A program made the translations under genes and the position numbers. This document shows positions 42,515 to 52,200 of a DNA stretch of 64,000 nucleotides, piece by piece (within the stretch, counting starts at the first letter, position 1; each line of letters opens with the position of its first letter). The notes below the pieces were generated by a model that was not told the origin of the DNA, did no database searches, and was given only the letters and a program-made list of their open reading frames with translations. This stretch comes from Pauljensenia sp902373545 (lineage in GTDB: Bacteria > Actinomycetota > Actinomycetes > Actinomycetales > Actinomycetaceae). The stretch is from positions 1 through 64,000 of the forward strand of contig NZ_JAPWAG010000005.1 in assembly GCF_041432775.1 (NCBI RefSeq), given 5' to 3'.

Positions 42515-43285
42515 TTAGCGCGCGGTCATGAGAGCAAGGGCCGCGCCCGCGGTGATCGCGTCGGCGTCCAGCACGAAGGCCGGGTCGACGCAGTACTGGC
42601 CGGGGCCGGAGGGCGCCGCGGGATTCGTCGTCAGGGCGTGCGCCAGGCACTGACGCACCGCGTCCTCGGGCAGGGAGGAGGCCAGAGTGCGACCGTCGGT
42701 GGACACGCTCAGGGCCAGGCCCGCCCCGGCCTCGTCGATGGGGACTCCCAGGCGCTCCAGCAGGGTGGCCAGGAGGCCCGAGGCCTCGTCCACGCGCACG
42801 GGCACCGGCGAGCGAGACCCCAGGTCAGACAGGCGCGAGACGGCTCGGTCCACGTAGGCGCCGATCATACCCTCGCCCACGAACTCCCAGCCGCCTTCGG
42901 CGCGCGGGAGGGCGGGGTCCTCGCCCAGCCCGGCCACGGCCTGGTCGATGAGGGCCAGCTCGGTCTCGGAAGCGGGGGCGCCCTCGCGTGTACGCTCCAC
43001 CGCGCGCCCGCCGAGGTAGATGAGTGCCTCGCCGCTGGCGCGCACATAGACGGCGCCGTCGGCCATCACCATGCGTACCGCGAAGGCTGTCAGCGGCGCG
43101 GGCAGAGCGCGTGGCATGAGGAGGGCGTGGCCGTTGGCCGCCTCGATGATCGCGGCGCCGTCGCGGGCCAGCTCGTCGCAGCGCGGATCCTCGTAGCCGA
43201 TGATGAGGCGGAAACGACCCCGCGTCGCAGAGGCGAGGAAGGAAGTGATACCCGCGAACAGGGACGGGCCAGCAGAGCGTGTCAT
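42515..43285 (-). CDS. Hypothetical protein
   Basis: 256 aa, not recognised. No signal peptide or membrane helix is obvious, and the composition is Ala/Leu/Gly-rich with an even charge. The first ~60 residues (FLASATRGRFRLIIGYEDPRCDEL) are the best-defined part. TACTCT six bases before the ATG predicts a leaderless mRNA, which supports it as a real gene. It is divergent from dapE. The 13-mer at 42724-42736 encodes DEAGA. Confidence 0.6.
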   Translation of the reverse strand: MTRSAGPSLFAGITSFLASATRGRFRLIIGYEDPRCDELARDGAAIIEAANGHALLMPRALPAPLTAFAVRMVMADGAVYVRASGEALIYLGGRAVERTREGAPASETELALIDQAVAGLGEDPALPRAEGGWEFVGEGMIGAYVDRAVSRLSDLGSRSPVPVRVDEASGLLATLLERLGVPIDEAGAGLALSVSTDGRTLASSLPEDAVRQCLAHALTTNPAAPSGPGQYCVDPAFVLDADAITAGAALALMTAR

Positions 43286-43420
43286 GTGTTGAGAGTAACA
43301 CCGTGTCTCGGGTGCGGAAAGCGGAGAGGCGCGGCGCTCCCACCCCGCGCGTTCGGGCAGCCGCGTGACGCAGGTGGGGGAGCGCGCCGCTATCCTGGGG
43401 GCAGCGATGAAGGAGGAAAC

Positions 43421-44569
43421 ATGCAGCTGACGGACACAACGGACGCTCTTTCGCTGACGCGCCAGATGATCGACATCCCCTCGGAGTCGGGCAATGAAGG
43501 GCCGCTCACGGACGCGGTCGAGGCCGCCCTGCGCGATGCGGGCTTCGGGACCGTGGACGCCCTGGAGATCCTGCGCGACGGGGACGCCGTGTGCGCGCGG
43601 ACCCACCTCGGCCTGGCCGATCGCGTCGTTCTGGCGGGGCACCTGGACACGGTGCCGATCGCCGACAACGTGCCCGGGCGCACCGAGGTCCGCGACGGCG
43701 TTGAGGTCGTGTGGGGGCGCGGCTCGGTCGACATGCTCGCCGGCTGCGCGGCCGCGCTCGCGCTCGCGTGCGAGGCCGGGGCTGCGATCGCGGGCGGCGC
43801 GCAGCAGGTGCTGACCTCGGACGTCACCTGGATTTTCTACGACCATGAGGAGGTCGCCTCGCATCTGAACGGCCTGGGCCGCATCCAGCGACGCTTCCCC
43901 GACTGGTTGGCGGGCGACCTGGCGCTGTTGGGTGAGCCGACGGCCGCGCAGGTCGAGGGTGGCTGCAACGGGACACTGCGCGTCATTGCGCACTTCCCGG
44001 GGCGGGCCTCGCACTCGGCGCGCGCCTGGATGGGCGTGAACGCGATCCACGCGATGGCCCCCGTCATTGAGCGCATCGCCGCCTACGGAAACCCCGTCGA
44101 GGTGGTCGACGGCCTCGAGTTCCGCGAATCGCTTTCGGTCGTGCGCGTCGAGGGCGGCATCGCGAACAACGTGATCCCCGAGGTGGCCTCCATGACCGTC
44201 AACTACCGCTTCGCGCCCTCCAAGCGTGCCGACGACGCCCTGGAGTGGGTGCGCGGCCTCTTTGAGGGCACCGGCGCAACCATCGACGTCGACGACCTGT
44301 GCGAGGGCGCCAGGCCCGGCGCGGATTCTCCCGTCGCTGAGCGTTTCTTGTCCGTTGCGCGCGCTCGCGCCGCCGAGGCCGGGGTTGAGCTGGGTCTGTC
44401 CGCCAAGGTTGGGTGGACCGACGTCGCCAGGTTTACGCAGGTGGGGGTCCCCGCGATGAACTTTGGCCCCGGGGATCCTCTGCTTGCCCACACGCGCGAC
44501 GAACATACGCCGGTATCGGATATTGTCAGGGTGCACGACACCCTGCGTGCATTCCTGCTCGCGCAGTAG
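43421..44569 (+). CDS. dapE: Succinyl-diaminopimelate desuccinylase
   Basis: 382 aa. VVLAGHLDTVP gives the first metal ligands, WGRGSVDMLAG the bridging Asp, IFYDHEEV the catalytic Glu region, and GEPTAAQVEGGCNGTLR the M20 signature. It makes LL-diaminopimelate for lysine and peptidoglycan. AAGGAGGA precedes the ATG. It is followed after ~50 bp by a LOG gene, as in other actinobacteria. Confidence 0.92.
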   Translation: MQLTDTTDALSLTRQMIDIPSESGNEGPLTDAVEAALRDAGFGTVDALEILRDGDAVCARTHLGLADRVVLAGHLDTVPIADNVPGRTEVRDGVEVVWGRGSVDMLAGCAAALALACEAGAAIAGGAQQVLTSDVTWIFYDHEEVASHLNGLGRIQRRFPDWLAGDLALLGEPTAAQVEGGCNGTLRVIAHFPGRASHSARAWMGVNAIHAMAPVIERIAAYGNPVEVVDGLEFRESLSVVRVEGGIANNVIPEVASMTVNYRFAPSKRADDALEWVRGLFEGTGATIDVDDLCEGARPGADSPVAERFLSVARARAAEAGVELGLSAKVGWTDVARFTQVGVPAMNFGPGDPLLAHTRDEHTPVSDIVRVHDTLRAFLLAQ

Positions 44570-44622
44570 CGAGCGCTCACGCGCGCGTGGCGCGCACCCT
44601 CGTTGACCGGGAGGAAACGATC

Positions 44623-45348
44623 ATGAGTACCCCTGAAGAGACCTACCGCCGCGGATCCGTCGTCCTGCGTGGGGACCAGATCCCGCGTCTGACGGCCGAT
44701 GCGTCGCTGCTCCAGACCGAGCACAGCTCCGACTGGAAGCACACTGACCCCTGGCGCGTCCTGCGCATCCAGTCCGAGTTCGTGGAAGGCTTCGAGGCCC
44801 TGGCGAAGGTTGGCCCCGCCATCTCCGTGTTCGGCTCGGCCCGCACGAGCCCGGATGACCCCCTCTACGAGTGCGCTCGGCGCATCGGCGAGCTGCTGGT
44901 CGAGCGCGGCTACGCGGTCATCACGGGCGGCGGGCCGGGCATGATGGAGGCCGCGAACCGCGGCGCGTGGGAGGCCGGCGGCACGTCCGTGGGCCTGGGC
45001 ATCGAGCTGCCGCACGAGCAGAGCATGAACCGGTGGGTAAACCGCGGCGTGAACTTCCGCTACTTCTTTGCCCGCAAGACCATGTTCGTCAAGTACTCCC
45101 AGGGCTTTATCGTCATGCCGGGCGGTTTTGGCACGATGGATGAGCTCTTTGAGTCGGCGACCCTGGTTCAGACCGGCAAGATTCGTTCCTTCCCGCTGGT
45201 GCTCGTCGGCACTGCCTATTGGTCGGGCCTGGTCGACTGGATTCGCTCCTCGATGGCCGATGCGGGCATGATCTCGCCCGGAGACGTCGACCTGCTGCAC
45301 GTCGTGGACGATCCGGAGGAGGCGGTGCGCCTGGCCACGGGTGCCTAG
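44623..45348 (+). CDS. LOG-family (TIGR00730) nucleotide phosphoribohydrolase
   Basis: 241 aa. ITGGGPGMMEAANRGAWEAGG and PGGFGTMDELFE are the two LOG signatures; FARKTMFVKYS adds the conserved Arg/Lys. Homologues cleave ribose-5-phosphate from nucleoside 5'-monophosphates. GGAGGAAA precedes the ATG. Confidence 0.88.
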   Translation: MSTPEETYRRGSVVLRGDQIPRLTADASLLQTEHSSDWKHTDPWRVLRIQSEFVEGFEALAKVGPAISVFGSARTSPDDPLYECARRIGELLVERGYAVITGGGPGMMEAANRGAWEAGGTSVGLGIELPHEQSMNRWVNRGVNFRYFFARKTMFVKYSQGFIVMPGGFGTMDELFESATLVQTGKIRSFPLVLVGTAYWSGLVDWIRSSMADAGMISPGDVDLLHVVDDPEEAVRLATGA

Positions 45349-45539
45349 TAGATGTTACGGCTTTGTGAGGGGCGCTGAAGAGGAATTATCGCAGGATTGT
45401 CAGACTTAATTGATCGCTCGGCCTATTTTGTGGGTGTGATGCTGGGCGACCTGTCAAGGAAAGTGCGCGGTTTTCCGGTAAGATTGATGGGTGTGCCGCC
45501 GCAGGTGGCGGCGGTGCTACTCTGAGAGGAGTCCTCAAC

Positions 45540-45704
45540 ATGGCAGCGATGAAACCTCGCACGGGGGATGGTCCCCTCGAAGCGACCGCGGAAGGTCGCA
45601 GCATTGTCGTGCGGATCCCCACCGAAGGGGGCGGCCGCCTCGTTATCGAAATGAGCCCGCAGGAAGCCCAGGACCTGGCTGAGGTTCTGACGTCGGCGAT
45701 CTAA
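45540..45704 (+). CDS. DUF3117 small protein
   Basis: 54 aa, MAAMKPRTGDGPLEATAEG to ...QDLAEVLTSAI. It is a highly conserved actinobacterial DUF3117 protein of unknown role, in its usual position near LOG and the O-methyltransferase. GAGAGGAG lies upstream, and TACTCT at 45518-45523 may be its -10. A GCCGCC/GGCGGC hairpin sits in the leader (45495-45512). Confidence 0.88.
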   Translation: MAAMKPRTGDGPLEATAEGRSIVVRIPTEGGGRLVIEMSPQEAQDLAEVLTSAI

Positions 45705-45716
45705 GGCGACATAACG

Positions 45717-45750
45717 GCGGTGGGACAGGCCTGGCCTGTCCCACCGCTTT
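45717..45750. terminator. Strong intrinsic terminator
   Basis: GCGGTGGGACAGGC and GCCTGTCCCACCGC form a 14-bp perfect stem with a CTG loop, followed by TTTGTTAT; ATAAC/GTTAT extend it. Serves the convergent DUF3117 and methyltransferase genes. Confidence 0.9.
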
Positions 45751-45794
45751 GTTATCTCTGGTGCGCCGCTCCCAGCGGCGATAGAGCGCGTCTC

Positions 45795-46424
45795 TCAGCG
45801 CTTGACGGCGACCGCCAGGCCGTCGCCGACGGGCAGCAGAGCGGGCACGAATTCTTCAGAGTCACGCAGGTAGTTGACGACTTCGCGGGCGACGACGGTG
45901 CGGGCGTCGCGGCGGGCGGGGTCGGCCACCTGGTCGTGCCACAGGGCATGGACGAAGGCGATGGTGCCGCCGGGGCGCAGGATGCGCACGGCGTGATCCA
46001 GGTACTGCGGGGTCTCGTCGAGGTCCCCGTCCAGGACGACCATGTCGTAGCCGCGCGCGGCCATGCGGGGCAGCACGTCGAGGGCACGCCCGGCGATCAG
46101 GCGCGTGCGGTGGGAAGACAGGCCGGCGGCGGCGAAGTTGCGGCGTGCGTGGCCCAGTAGCTCGGACTCGACGTCGATGGTCGTCAGGACGCCGTCGGGG
46201 GCCATACCGTCAAGGAGCCACAGGCCGGACACTCCGGCGCCCGTGCCCACCTCGAGGACGGCTCGCGCGCCCGCGACAGCGGCGAGCATACGCAGGGCGG
46301 CTCCGGTACCAGAGGACACGGGGGAAGCTCCAAGCTCGGATGCGACAGCGCGCGCGGCGGTCAGAGCGTCGCTCTCCGCCACGTAATCTTCGGTGTACAC
46401 CCAGGTCTGGGCCTTATCCGCCAT
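45795..46424 (-). CDS. O-methyltransferase family protein (methyltransferase family 3 type)
   Basis: 209 aa. VLEVGTGAGVSGLWLLDGM is SAM motif I, TTIDVESELLGHARR the acidic motif II, and YDMVVLDGDL the metal/catalytic region of class-I catechol-O-methyltransferase-like enzymes. Substrate unknown. GAGGAT precedes the ATG. Confidence 0.85.
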   Translation of the reverse strand: MADKAQTWVYTEDYVAESDALTAARAVASELGASPVSSGTGAALRMLAAVAGARAVLEVGTGAGVSGLWLLDGMAPDGVLTTIDVESELLGHARRNFAAAGLSSHRTRLIAGRALDVLPRMAARGYDMVVLDGDLDETPQYLDHAVRILRPGGTIAFVHALWHDQVADPARRDARTVVAREVVNYLRDSEEFVPALLPVGDGLAVAVKR

Positions 46425-46619
46425 CTGTGATCCTCACGTTTCCTCGGTCGCCACAGCAAGGTGCGTCCACGTGTGTGCGCCCCTCTCCAGGCATCAGGGT
46501 ACAGGCGAGGGGCGACAGGGGCGCGTTGGCGCTCCGATCTCCCGCGAAAAACGTGACGACAGCGCTGAGAAGTGCATCCGGCAAGCCCTCGAAAAAGGAA
46601 CGAGGACCCCACAACGCAA

Positions 46620-46651
46620 CCACGGCCTCGTCGGTGAGGACGAGGCCATGG
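46620..46651 (-). terminator. Hairpin from two copies of the 13-mer
   Basis: CCACGGCCTCGTC (46620-46632, exact motif on the minus strand) and GACGAGGCCATGG (46639-46651, one change) pair over 12 of 13 positions with a 6-nt loop, just downstream of mrp. Confidence 0.65.
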
Positions 46652-46672
46652 CGAGGAGCGCTGTCGCGGGCG

Positions 46673-47803
46673 TCAGTGCTGGATGGGGGAGACCCCGAGG
46701 GGGCGCCCCGCCAGGCCGCGGTTCGTCGAGGCCAGGGTTGCGCCCAGCGAGGTCAAGACCTCGGCGGCGGGGCCGGAGGCCACGGCCACGGGCTCGCCGC
46801 GGTCGCCGCCCTCACGCAGGGCGATGTCGAGGGGCACCTGGGCCAGGAGCGGCACGTCGTAGCCGAGCTGGGCGGTCAGGCGGGCAGAGACGGACTCGCC
46901 GCCGCCCGCGCCGAAGATCTCCAGGCGAGAGCCGTCGGGCTGAGGCAGGAAGGACATGTTTTCGACGACGCCGATGACCTTCTGGTTCGTCTGGGCGGCG
47001 ATGGAACCGGCGCGCTCAGCGACCTCGGCGGCCGCGACCTGCGGGGTCGTCACCACGAGGATCTCCGAGTTAGGCAGCAGCTGCGCGATCGAGATCGCGA
47101 CGTCGCCCGTGCCCGGAGGCATGTCGATGAGCAGAACGTCCAGGTCGCCCCAGAACACGTCCGCGAGGAACTGCTGGAGGGCGCGGTGGAGCATGGGGCC
47201 GCGCCAGATGACGGCCTGGCCGTCGGGCACGAACATGCCGATCGAGATGACCTTGACGCCCCCGGCGCCCACGGGCGGGATCATCATGCCGTCGATGACC
47301 TGCGGGTCGTGGTCGACGCCGAGCATGCGGGGGATGGAGAAGCCGTAGATATCGGCGTCCATGACGCCGACCTTGAGGCCCTGCGCGGCCAGCGCGGCGG
47401 CCAGGTTCGCGGTCATGGAGGACTTGCCGACGCCGCCCTTACCGGAGGTGACGGCGATGACGCGGGTCAGGGAGTTGGGGCGGGAGAAGGGGATTTCGCG
47501 CTCGGGGCGTCCGCCGTTGAGCTTTTCGCGCAGCGCCTTCTTCTGGGCCTCGTCCATGACGCCCATCTCGACGGAGACGTTTTCGACGCCGTCGATGGCG
47601 CCCACGCGTTCCTTCACGTCGTTGGTGATCTGGGTGCGCAGGGGGCATCCGGCGGTGGTGAGCAGGACCTTGACGGCGACGGAGGAGCCGTCGATGGTGA
47701 CCAGGTCGGGGGTCACCATGTTCAGGTCGGTGATGGGGCGACGGATCTCGGGGTCGATGACCTGGCCGAGAGCGTCCATGACGGATTCAAGCGTGACTGG
47801 CAT
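46673..47803 (-). CDS. mrp: Mrp/NBP35-type Fe-S carrier ATPase
   Basis: 376 aa from the ATG at 47803 (MPVTLESVMDAL); upstream in-frame starts exist. Residues ~1-90 form a MIP18/DUF59 domain with GCPL. The P-loop ATPase follows: VTSGKGGVGKSSMTANLA, GVMDADIYGFS and DMPPGTGDV. It loads or transfers Fe-S clusters in the cytosol. Confidence 0.92.
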   Translation of the reverse strand: MPVTLESVMDALGQVIDPEIRRPITDLNMVTPDLVTIDGSSVAVKVLLTTAGCPLRTQITNDVKERVGAIDGVENVSVEMGVMDEAQKKALREKLNGGRPEREIPFSRPNSLTRVIAVTSGKGGVGKSSMTANLAAALAAQGLKVGVMDADIYGFSIPRMLGVDHDPQVIDGMMIPPVGAGGVKVISIGMFVPDGQAVIWRGPMLHRALQQFLADVFWGDLDVLLIDMPPGTGDVAISIAQLLPNSEILVVTTPQVAAAEVAERAGSIAAQTNQKVIGVVENMSFLPQPDGSRLEIFGAGGGESVSARLTAQLGYDVPLLAQVPLDIALREGGDRGEPVAVASGPAAEVLTSLGATLASTNRGLAGRPLGVSPIQH

Positions 47804-47846
47804 GGAGACCACTCTACTGGCCGGGGCGCCCATCTTCTAGAGGACG

Positions 47847-48401
47847 TTAGTCGGCTTGAGAGTGTCCTTCGGTGTCCCGGGTGGCGTCCGCGTCCGTGCC
47901 CGAGGCCTTGGCTGCGTCCGCGGCGATCTCTGCTCGCAGGTCTTCGAGCATGTCGCGCAGTTCGGAGCGCACGAAGTCGCGCGTGGCGACGTCTTGGAGG
48001 GCCAGGCGCAGGCCGGCGATCTCGCGGGCAAGGTACTCGGTGTCGGCGAGGTTACGCTCCGCGCGAAGACGGTCCTGCTCGGCCACGACGCGGTCGCGGG
48101 CGTCCTGGCGGTTCTGCGCGAGCATAATCAGCGGGGCCGAGTACGAGGCCTGGGTCGAGAACGCGAGGTTCAGGAGGATGAAGGGGTAGGGGTCCCAGGC
48201 GGCTTTCTCGCTGATGCCGGCGAGCATCAGGTTCGCGCCGATCCACGCGATGACGAAGATCGTCATGTAGAGGACGAACTTGGGTGAACCCATGAAACGG
48301 GCGGTGGCCTCGGCGAAGCGGCCGAAGCCGTCGCCGCCGCCCGACGAGCGGCGGAAGAACCACTGACGCTTGTCGATCGGGTTATCCAGACGATCAGCCA
48401 T
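47847..48401 (-). CDS. DUF1003 membrane protein
   Basis: 184 aa. Two membrane helices (FVLYMTIFVIAWIGANLML and FILLNLAFSTQASYSAPLIMLA) lie in the middle with the DUF1003 signature NLAFSTQASYSAPLI...NRQ, and a charged helical C-terminus follows. Its start overlaps the end of the upstream MgtE-like gene by 8 nt. Function unknown. Confidence 0.87.
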   Translation of the reverse strand: MADRLDNPIDKRQWFFRRSSGGGDGFGRFAEATARFMGSPKFVLYMTIFVIAWIGANLMLAGISEKAAWDPYPFILLNLAFSTQASYSAPLIMLAQNRQDARDRVVAEQDRLRAERNLADTEYLAREIAGLRLALQDVATRDFVRSELRDMLEDLRAEIAADAAKASGTDADATRDTEGHSQAD

Positions 48402-49698
48402 CGATGCTCCTTGCCATCATGCGGTCGGTCACGTCGTCGTCGAAGTCTCGCCAGTCCTCGGGCAACAGCTCGTCGAGGACGTCGTCGACCGAGACGGCGC
48501 CGTGTAAGTGCCCGTCCTCGTCGACGACGGGCAGGACCGTCAGGTTGTAGGTCGCCAGCAGACGCGTCACGGTCGCGATGTGCGCGTTGGGGTCCACGGA
48601 CTCGATGTCGCGGTCCAGGATCGTGCCGAGCAGAGTCTGCGGGGGCTCGCGCAGCGCGCGCTGGATGTGCACCATACCCAGGTACTGGCCGGTTGGGGTC
48701 TCCTGGGGTGGGCGTGCGATGAAGGCGACGGTTGCGATCGAGGCCGGGATGTCCTCGCGTCGTACGGCAGCCAACATCTGCGCGACGGTCGCGTTCGGGC
48801 CGAAAATGACGGGCTCGGTGGTCATGAGCGAACCGGCGGTCGACTCGTCGTAGGTCATGAGTCGACGCACGTCCTCGGCCTCTTCGGGCTCCATGAGGGC
48901 CAGCAGGGACTGGGCCTGCGCGTCTGGCAGCTCGGCGACGAGGTCGGCCGCGTCGTCGGGCTGCATGACGTCCAGAACGTCGGCGGCTCGGGCGGCTTCC
49001 AGCGCGGAGACGATCGCGATACGGTCGTCGTTACCCAGCTCCTCGAGCACGTCGGCGAGGCGTGCATCCGTCAGCTGCATGGCGACTGCCATCTTGCGGT
49101 CCTGGGGGAGCGTGTGCATGAAGTCCGCCAGGTCCGCGGGGCGCATGTCCTCCGTGTACTGCACGAGCGCGGTCGCCGCCTGGTTTGAGTCGGTCTTGAG
49201 CAGGCCGGAGACCTCGGACACGTCCACGGTGAGGGTCTCGCCACTGCGCGTGAAACCGAGGGAGGACGTGCGCACGCGCTGGACGTGCAACGTGGAGATC
49301 ACCCAGTCCTTGGGGCGGCGCTGGCGCATCGCGACGTCGAGGATGCGCACCTGGCCCGAGCCGTCGTTCATGGTGACGACGCGATCGAAGAGCTCGGAGA
49401 GGACGAGTGTCTCGATGGGACGCTGCGTGAACGAACGGATGTTGAGCAGGCCCGTCGTGATGACGGAACCGGACTCGATGGCGGTGACGCGAGTGAGAGG
49501 CAGGAAGACACGCTTACGCGGGCCGACCTCGACGACGAAGCCGATGACGTTGGCCTCGGATTTCAGCCGAAAGATGACAACGACATCGTGAATCTTGCCG
49601 ACCTGGTCGCCCAAAGGGTCGAAAACACTAGTGCCAGCGAGCTTTCCGATGTAGACGCGCCGACTCTTGGTGCCTAGTTCAATAGATGCAATGCTCAC
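48394..49698 (-). CDS. MgtE N-terminal/CBS domain protein without transporter domain
   Basis: 434 aa. A PRC-barrel-like start (GKLAGTSVFDPLGDQVGKIHDVVV) is followed by MgtE_N helices (LPQDRKMAVAMQL, LEELGNDDRIAI, ADLVAELPD...) and a CBS pair (STAGSLMTTEPVIF, DVLDELLPEDW). The MgtE membrane pore is absent, as in the related mycobacterial protein. Probably a Mg2+-sensing or regulatory partner. TAAGAT six bases before the GTG predicts a leaderless mRNA. Confidence 0.88.
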   Translation of the reverse strand: MSIASIELGTKSRRVYIGKLAGTSVFDPLGDQVGKIHDVVVIFRLKSEANVIGFVVEVGPRKRVFLPLTRVTAIESGSVITTGLLNIRSFTQRPIETLVLSELFDRVVTMNDGSGQVRILDVAMRQRRPKDWVISTLHVQRVRTSSLGFTRSGETLTVDVSEVSGLLKTDSNQAATALVQYTEDMRPADLADFMHTLPQDRKMAVAMQLTDARLADVLEELGNDDRIAIVSALEAARAADVLDVMQPDDAADLVAELPDAQAQSLLALMEPEEAEDVRRLMTYDESTAGSLMTTEPVIFGPNATVAQMLAAVRREDIPASIATVAFIARPPQETPTGQYLGMVHIQRALREPPQTLLGTILDRDIESVDPNAHIATVTRLLATYNLTVLPVVDEDGHLHGAVSVDDVLDELLPEDWRDFDDDVTDRMMARSIDG

Positions 49699-49799
49699 TC
49701 TTCCATCTTAGGCTGGTGACCAGAGATGCGTACTGATGAGCCGGTCGCCGCATGAACAATGCGTTCTATGCCACCGAGGCCGGGGACGAAGGAGAAGAA

Positions 49800-50603
49800 A
49801 TGGCTGTCGTGATGGACCCGCAGATGCCCACGGGCACCGAGGTTGGTTCGTACCAGAGCTACGCGCAGGCCCGCGCCGGTGTTGACTTCCTGTCCGATCA
49901 CGGCTTTGACGTCGCCTCCATCACGATTGTCGGCACCGATCTGCACATGGTGGAGCGCGTTAAAGGGCGTCTGACGATCGCCCGCGCCTCCATGTCGGGT
50001 GCTTCCAGCGGTGCCCTGTGGGGTGCGCTGGCAGGCATGTTCATGTCGGCTGGGCAGAATGCGGGCGGTACGGGAGCGTGGGTGGCGGGTGGCATCTTCA
50101 TCGGTGCACTGGTCGGCATGGCGCTGTCCGCGCTGGCCTTCATTGTGCGCGGGCGCAGCCGGGATCTGGTGTCCACTCAGCAGGTCGTGGCGCTTCGTTA
50201 CGCGATCCTGGCCTCCGCTGACATCGATCAGGCCTTCGCGCTCCTTCAGCGCACGCCCGGCAACCAAGCGCGCCCCAAGCGCGCCCCGGAGAAGGCTGAG
50301 CGCCCCCGCAAGGACTCCGTGGGCTTCTTCCCGGACGGCCGCCCGCGCTTTGGTGCGGCGACCAGGGAGGGTGAGGTCCCCGGCGGTGCCGGGCAGCCCG
50401 CCGGCTCTGGCGCGTCCGCCGCGCACGAGGCCGTGGTGGCCTCGCCGGTCACGGCACCCGAGCCGTCGGCGACGCCCGCGCCGCAGACAGCCCCCCATGG
50501 GAGCCAAGCGGCCCACAGCGAGCCGACGCCAGATACGTACGAGGACGCCCCGGCCTCGTCCCCCGAGGGAGACCAGACCGAGGCGTCGGGAGAGCACCGC
50601 TAG
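49800..50603 (+). CDS. General-stress-protein-17M-like membrane protein
   Basis: 267 aa from the ATG at 49800 (AGGAG 6 nt upstream). Residues ~10-60 (EVGSYQSYAQARAGVDFLSDHGFDVASITIVG) match the GSP17M N-terminal domain; two helices follow (ALWGALAGMFM, AGGIFIGALVGMALSALAFIV). The rest is a low-complexity Pro/Ala/Glu tail. Role unknown. The 13-mer at 50548-50560 is read here as APASSP. Confidence 0.8.
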   Translation: MAVVMDPQMPTGTEVGSYQSYAQARAGVDFLSDHGFDVASITIVGTDLHMVERVKGRLTIARASMSGASSGALWGALAGMFMSAGQNAGGTGAWVAGGIFIGALVGMALSALAFIVRGRSRDLVSTQQVVALRYAILASADIDQAFALLQRTPGNQARPKRAPEKAERPRKDSVGFFPDGRPRFGAATREGEVPGGAGQPAGSGASAAHEAVVASPVTAPEPSATPAPQTAPHGSQAAHSEPTPDTYEDAPASSPEGDQTEASGEHR

Positions 50604-50636
50604 GGCGCTCCACGCGAAGAGACGCTCAGCGGGCGC

Positions 50637-52145
50637 TTAACGCCCCTGGATGCGCGCGATCCACTCCTCAACGTCCGCGATCGTGCGCGGGATATCCTCG
50701 GAGATGCGCGTGACCGTGCCGTCGGCGTTCACCACGACGTCGTCTTCGATGCGCACGCCGATGCCCCGGTATTCCTCGGGGATCAGCAGGTCGTCGGCGC
50801 GGAAGTACAGGCCGGGCTCGATCGTGAAGACCATGCCCGGCTCGAGCAGCGCGCCCTGGTAGAGCTCGGCGCGGGCCTTCGCGCAGTCGTGCACGTCCAG
50901 GCCCAGGTGGTGGCTGGTGCCGTGCGGCATCCAGCGGCGGTGCTGCTGGCCGGTGGTGGCCAGGGATTCTTCCGGCGTGACGGGCAGGATGCCCCACTCA
51001 TGCAGGCGGGCGGCGATGACCTCCATGGCGGCGTCGTGCACGTCCTTGAAGCGGCAGCCCGGCTCGTTGGCGCGGGCCAGGGCGGCCTCGCAGGCGTCGA
51101 GGACGGCCTGGTAGACGCGCGCCTGGACCTCGGTGAAGCGGCCGTTGACGGGCAGCGTGCGCGTGATGTCGGCCGTGTAGAGGGAGTCGACCTCGACGCC
51201 CGCGTCGACGAGCACCAGGTCGCCTTCGCGAACCTCGCCGTCGTTGTCGATCCAGTGCAGGGTGTTCGCGTGGTTGCCCGAGGCGGCGATGGTCTCGTAT
51301 CCCTCGCCGTTGCCCTCCTCGCGGGCGACGGCCGCAAACGCGCCCTCGATGACGCGTTCGCCGCGACGGTGGCCAACGGCGCGGGGCAGGACGCGGATGA
51401 TGTCCTCGAAGCCGGCCTTGGTGACCTCGACAGCGCGGATCATTTCGTCGAGCTCGAAGGCGTCCTTGATGAGGCGGATCTCGGAGAGGTGTTCCTCGAA
51501 ACGCTCGTCGTCTTCGCGCGCTTCCTCGCTGGCCGGCAGCCCAGCCTGTGTGCGCACCTCGTTCACCATCGCCTCGACGTTCGCGTCCACGCCGCGCACG
51601 ATGCGCAGCTGCACGGTCCCGGCGTCCTTCGCCAGCACGTCGCGCAGCGTGTCGATATGGCGGGTCTCCAGGCCGGTCTGCGCACTCAGCTCCTCGAGCG
51701 AGGGGCGCGCGCCCACCCAGAATTCGCCGTAGCGGGCGTCCGCGTAAAACTCCTTGGAGGAGCGCGAAGCGCGTGGCTTGAAGAACAGCAGCGCGGTGTG
51801 GGTGCCGTCCTCGTTCGGCTCCAGCACCAGGACGGTGTCCGGTTCCTTCTCTGCGCCCAGGCCCGACAGGTGCGCGAAGGCGGAGTGCGCGCGGAAACGG
51901 TAGTCGCAGTCGTTGGAGCGGACCTTGTAGGGGCCCGCGGGCACGACGAGGCGCTCACCCGGGAAGGGAGCGCCGGCCTTGAGGGTACGCGCGTTCAGGA
52001 AGTCGGCGACGAGCTCGCGCTCGGGCAGTTCCGAGGGACGCGGGCCCCAACCTGAGCCGATGAACTCGCGGAAGGCGGAGGACTGGGGCTGACGGGAGCG
52101 GCTCTCGCCTCGCTCGGCCATTGACTGGGTTTCTTCTTCGCTCAT
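50637..52145 (-). CDS. pepP: Xaa-Pro aminopeptidase
   Basis: 502 aa. The C-terminal pita-bread domain carries the five metal ligands: LVDAGVEVDSLYTADITRTLP (two Asp), GTSHHLGLDVHD (His), FTIEPGLY (Glu) and GVRIEDDVVV (Glu). It removes the N-terminal residue before proline. TAGAAT lies six bases before the ATG, so a leaderless mRNA is likely. Confidence 0.93.
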   Translation of the reverse strand: MSEEETQSMAERGESRSRQPQSSAFREFIGSGWGPRPSELPERELVADFLNARTLKAGAPFPGERLVVPAGPYKVRSNDCDYRFRAHSAFAHLSGLGAEKEPDTVLVLEPNEDGTHTALLFFKPRASRSSKEFYADARYGEFWVGARPSLEELSAQTGLETRHIDTLRDVLAKDAGTVQLRIVRGVDANVEAMVNEVRTQAGLPASEEAREDDERFEEHLSEIRLIKDAFELDEMIRAVEVTKAGFEDIIRVLPRAVGHRRGERVIEGAFAAVAREEGNGEGYETIAASGNHANTLHWIDNDGEVREGDLVLVDAGVEVDSLYTADITRTLPVNGRFTEVQARVYQAVLDACEAALARANEPGCRFKDVHDAAMEVIAARLHEWGILPVTPEESLATTGQQHRRWMPHGTSHHLGLDVHDCAKARAELYQGALLEPGMVFTIEPGLYFRADDLLIPEEYRGIGVRIEDDVVVNADGTVTRISEDIPRTIADVEEWIARIQGR

Positions 52146-52200
52146 GGCCCCATTCTAGGGGCGCGAGCCCCTCTCGTGCGTTGCGCGCGGGTATGACAAA

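Noticed and set aside
2541..49188. Long open frames antisense to real genes (for example 2541-3176, 4439-5881, 28395-31175, 35013-36920, 56655-59093)
   Set aside because: They are third-position GC artefacts of high-GC coding DNA: no start signals, no recognisable domains, Arg/Ala/Gly-rich or His/Val/Asp-rich composition, and a well-supported gene lies on the other strand.
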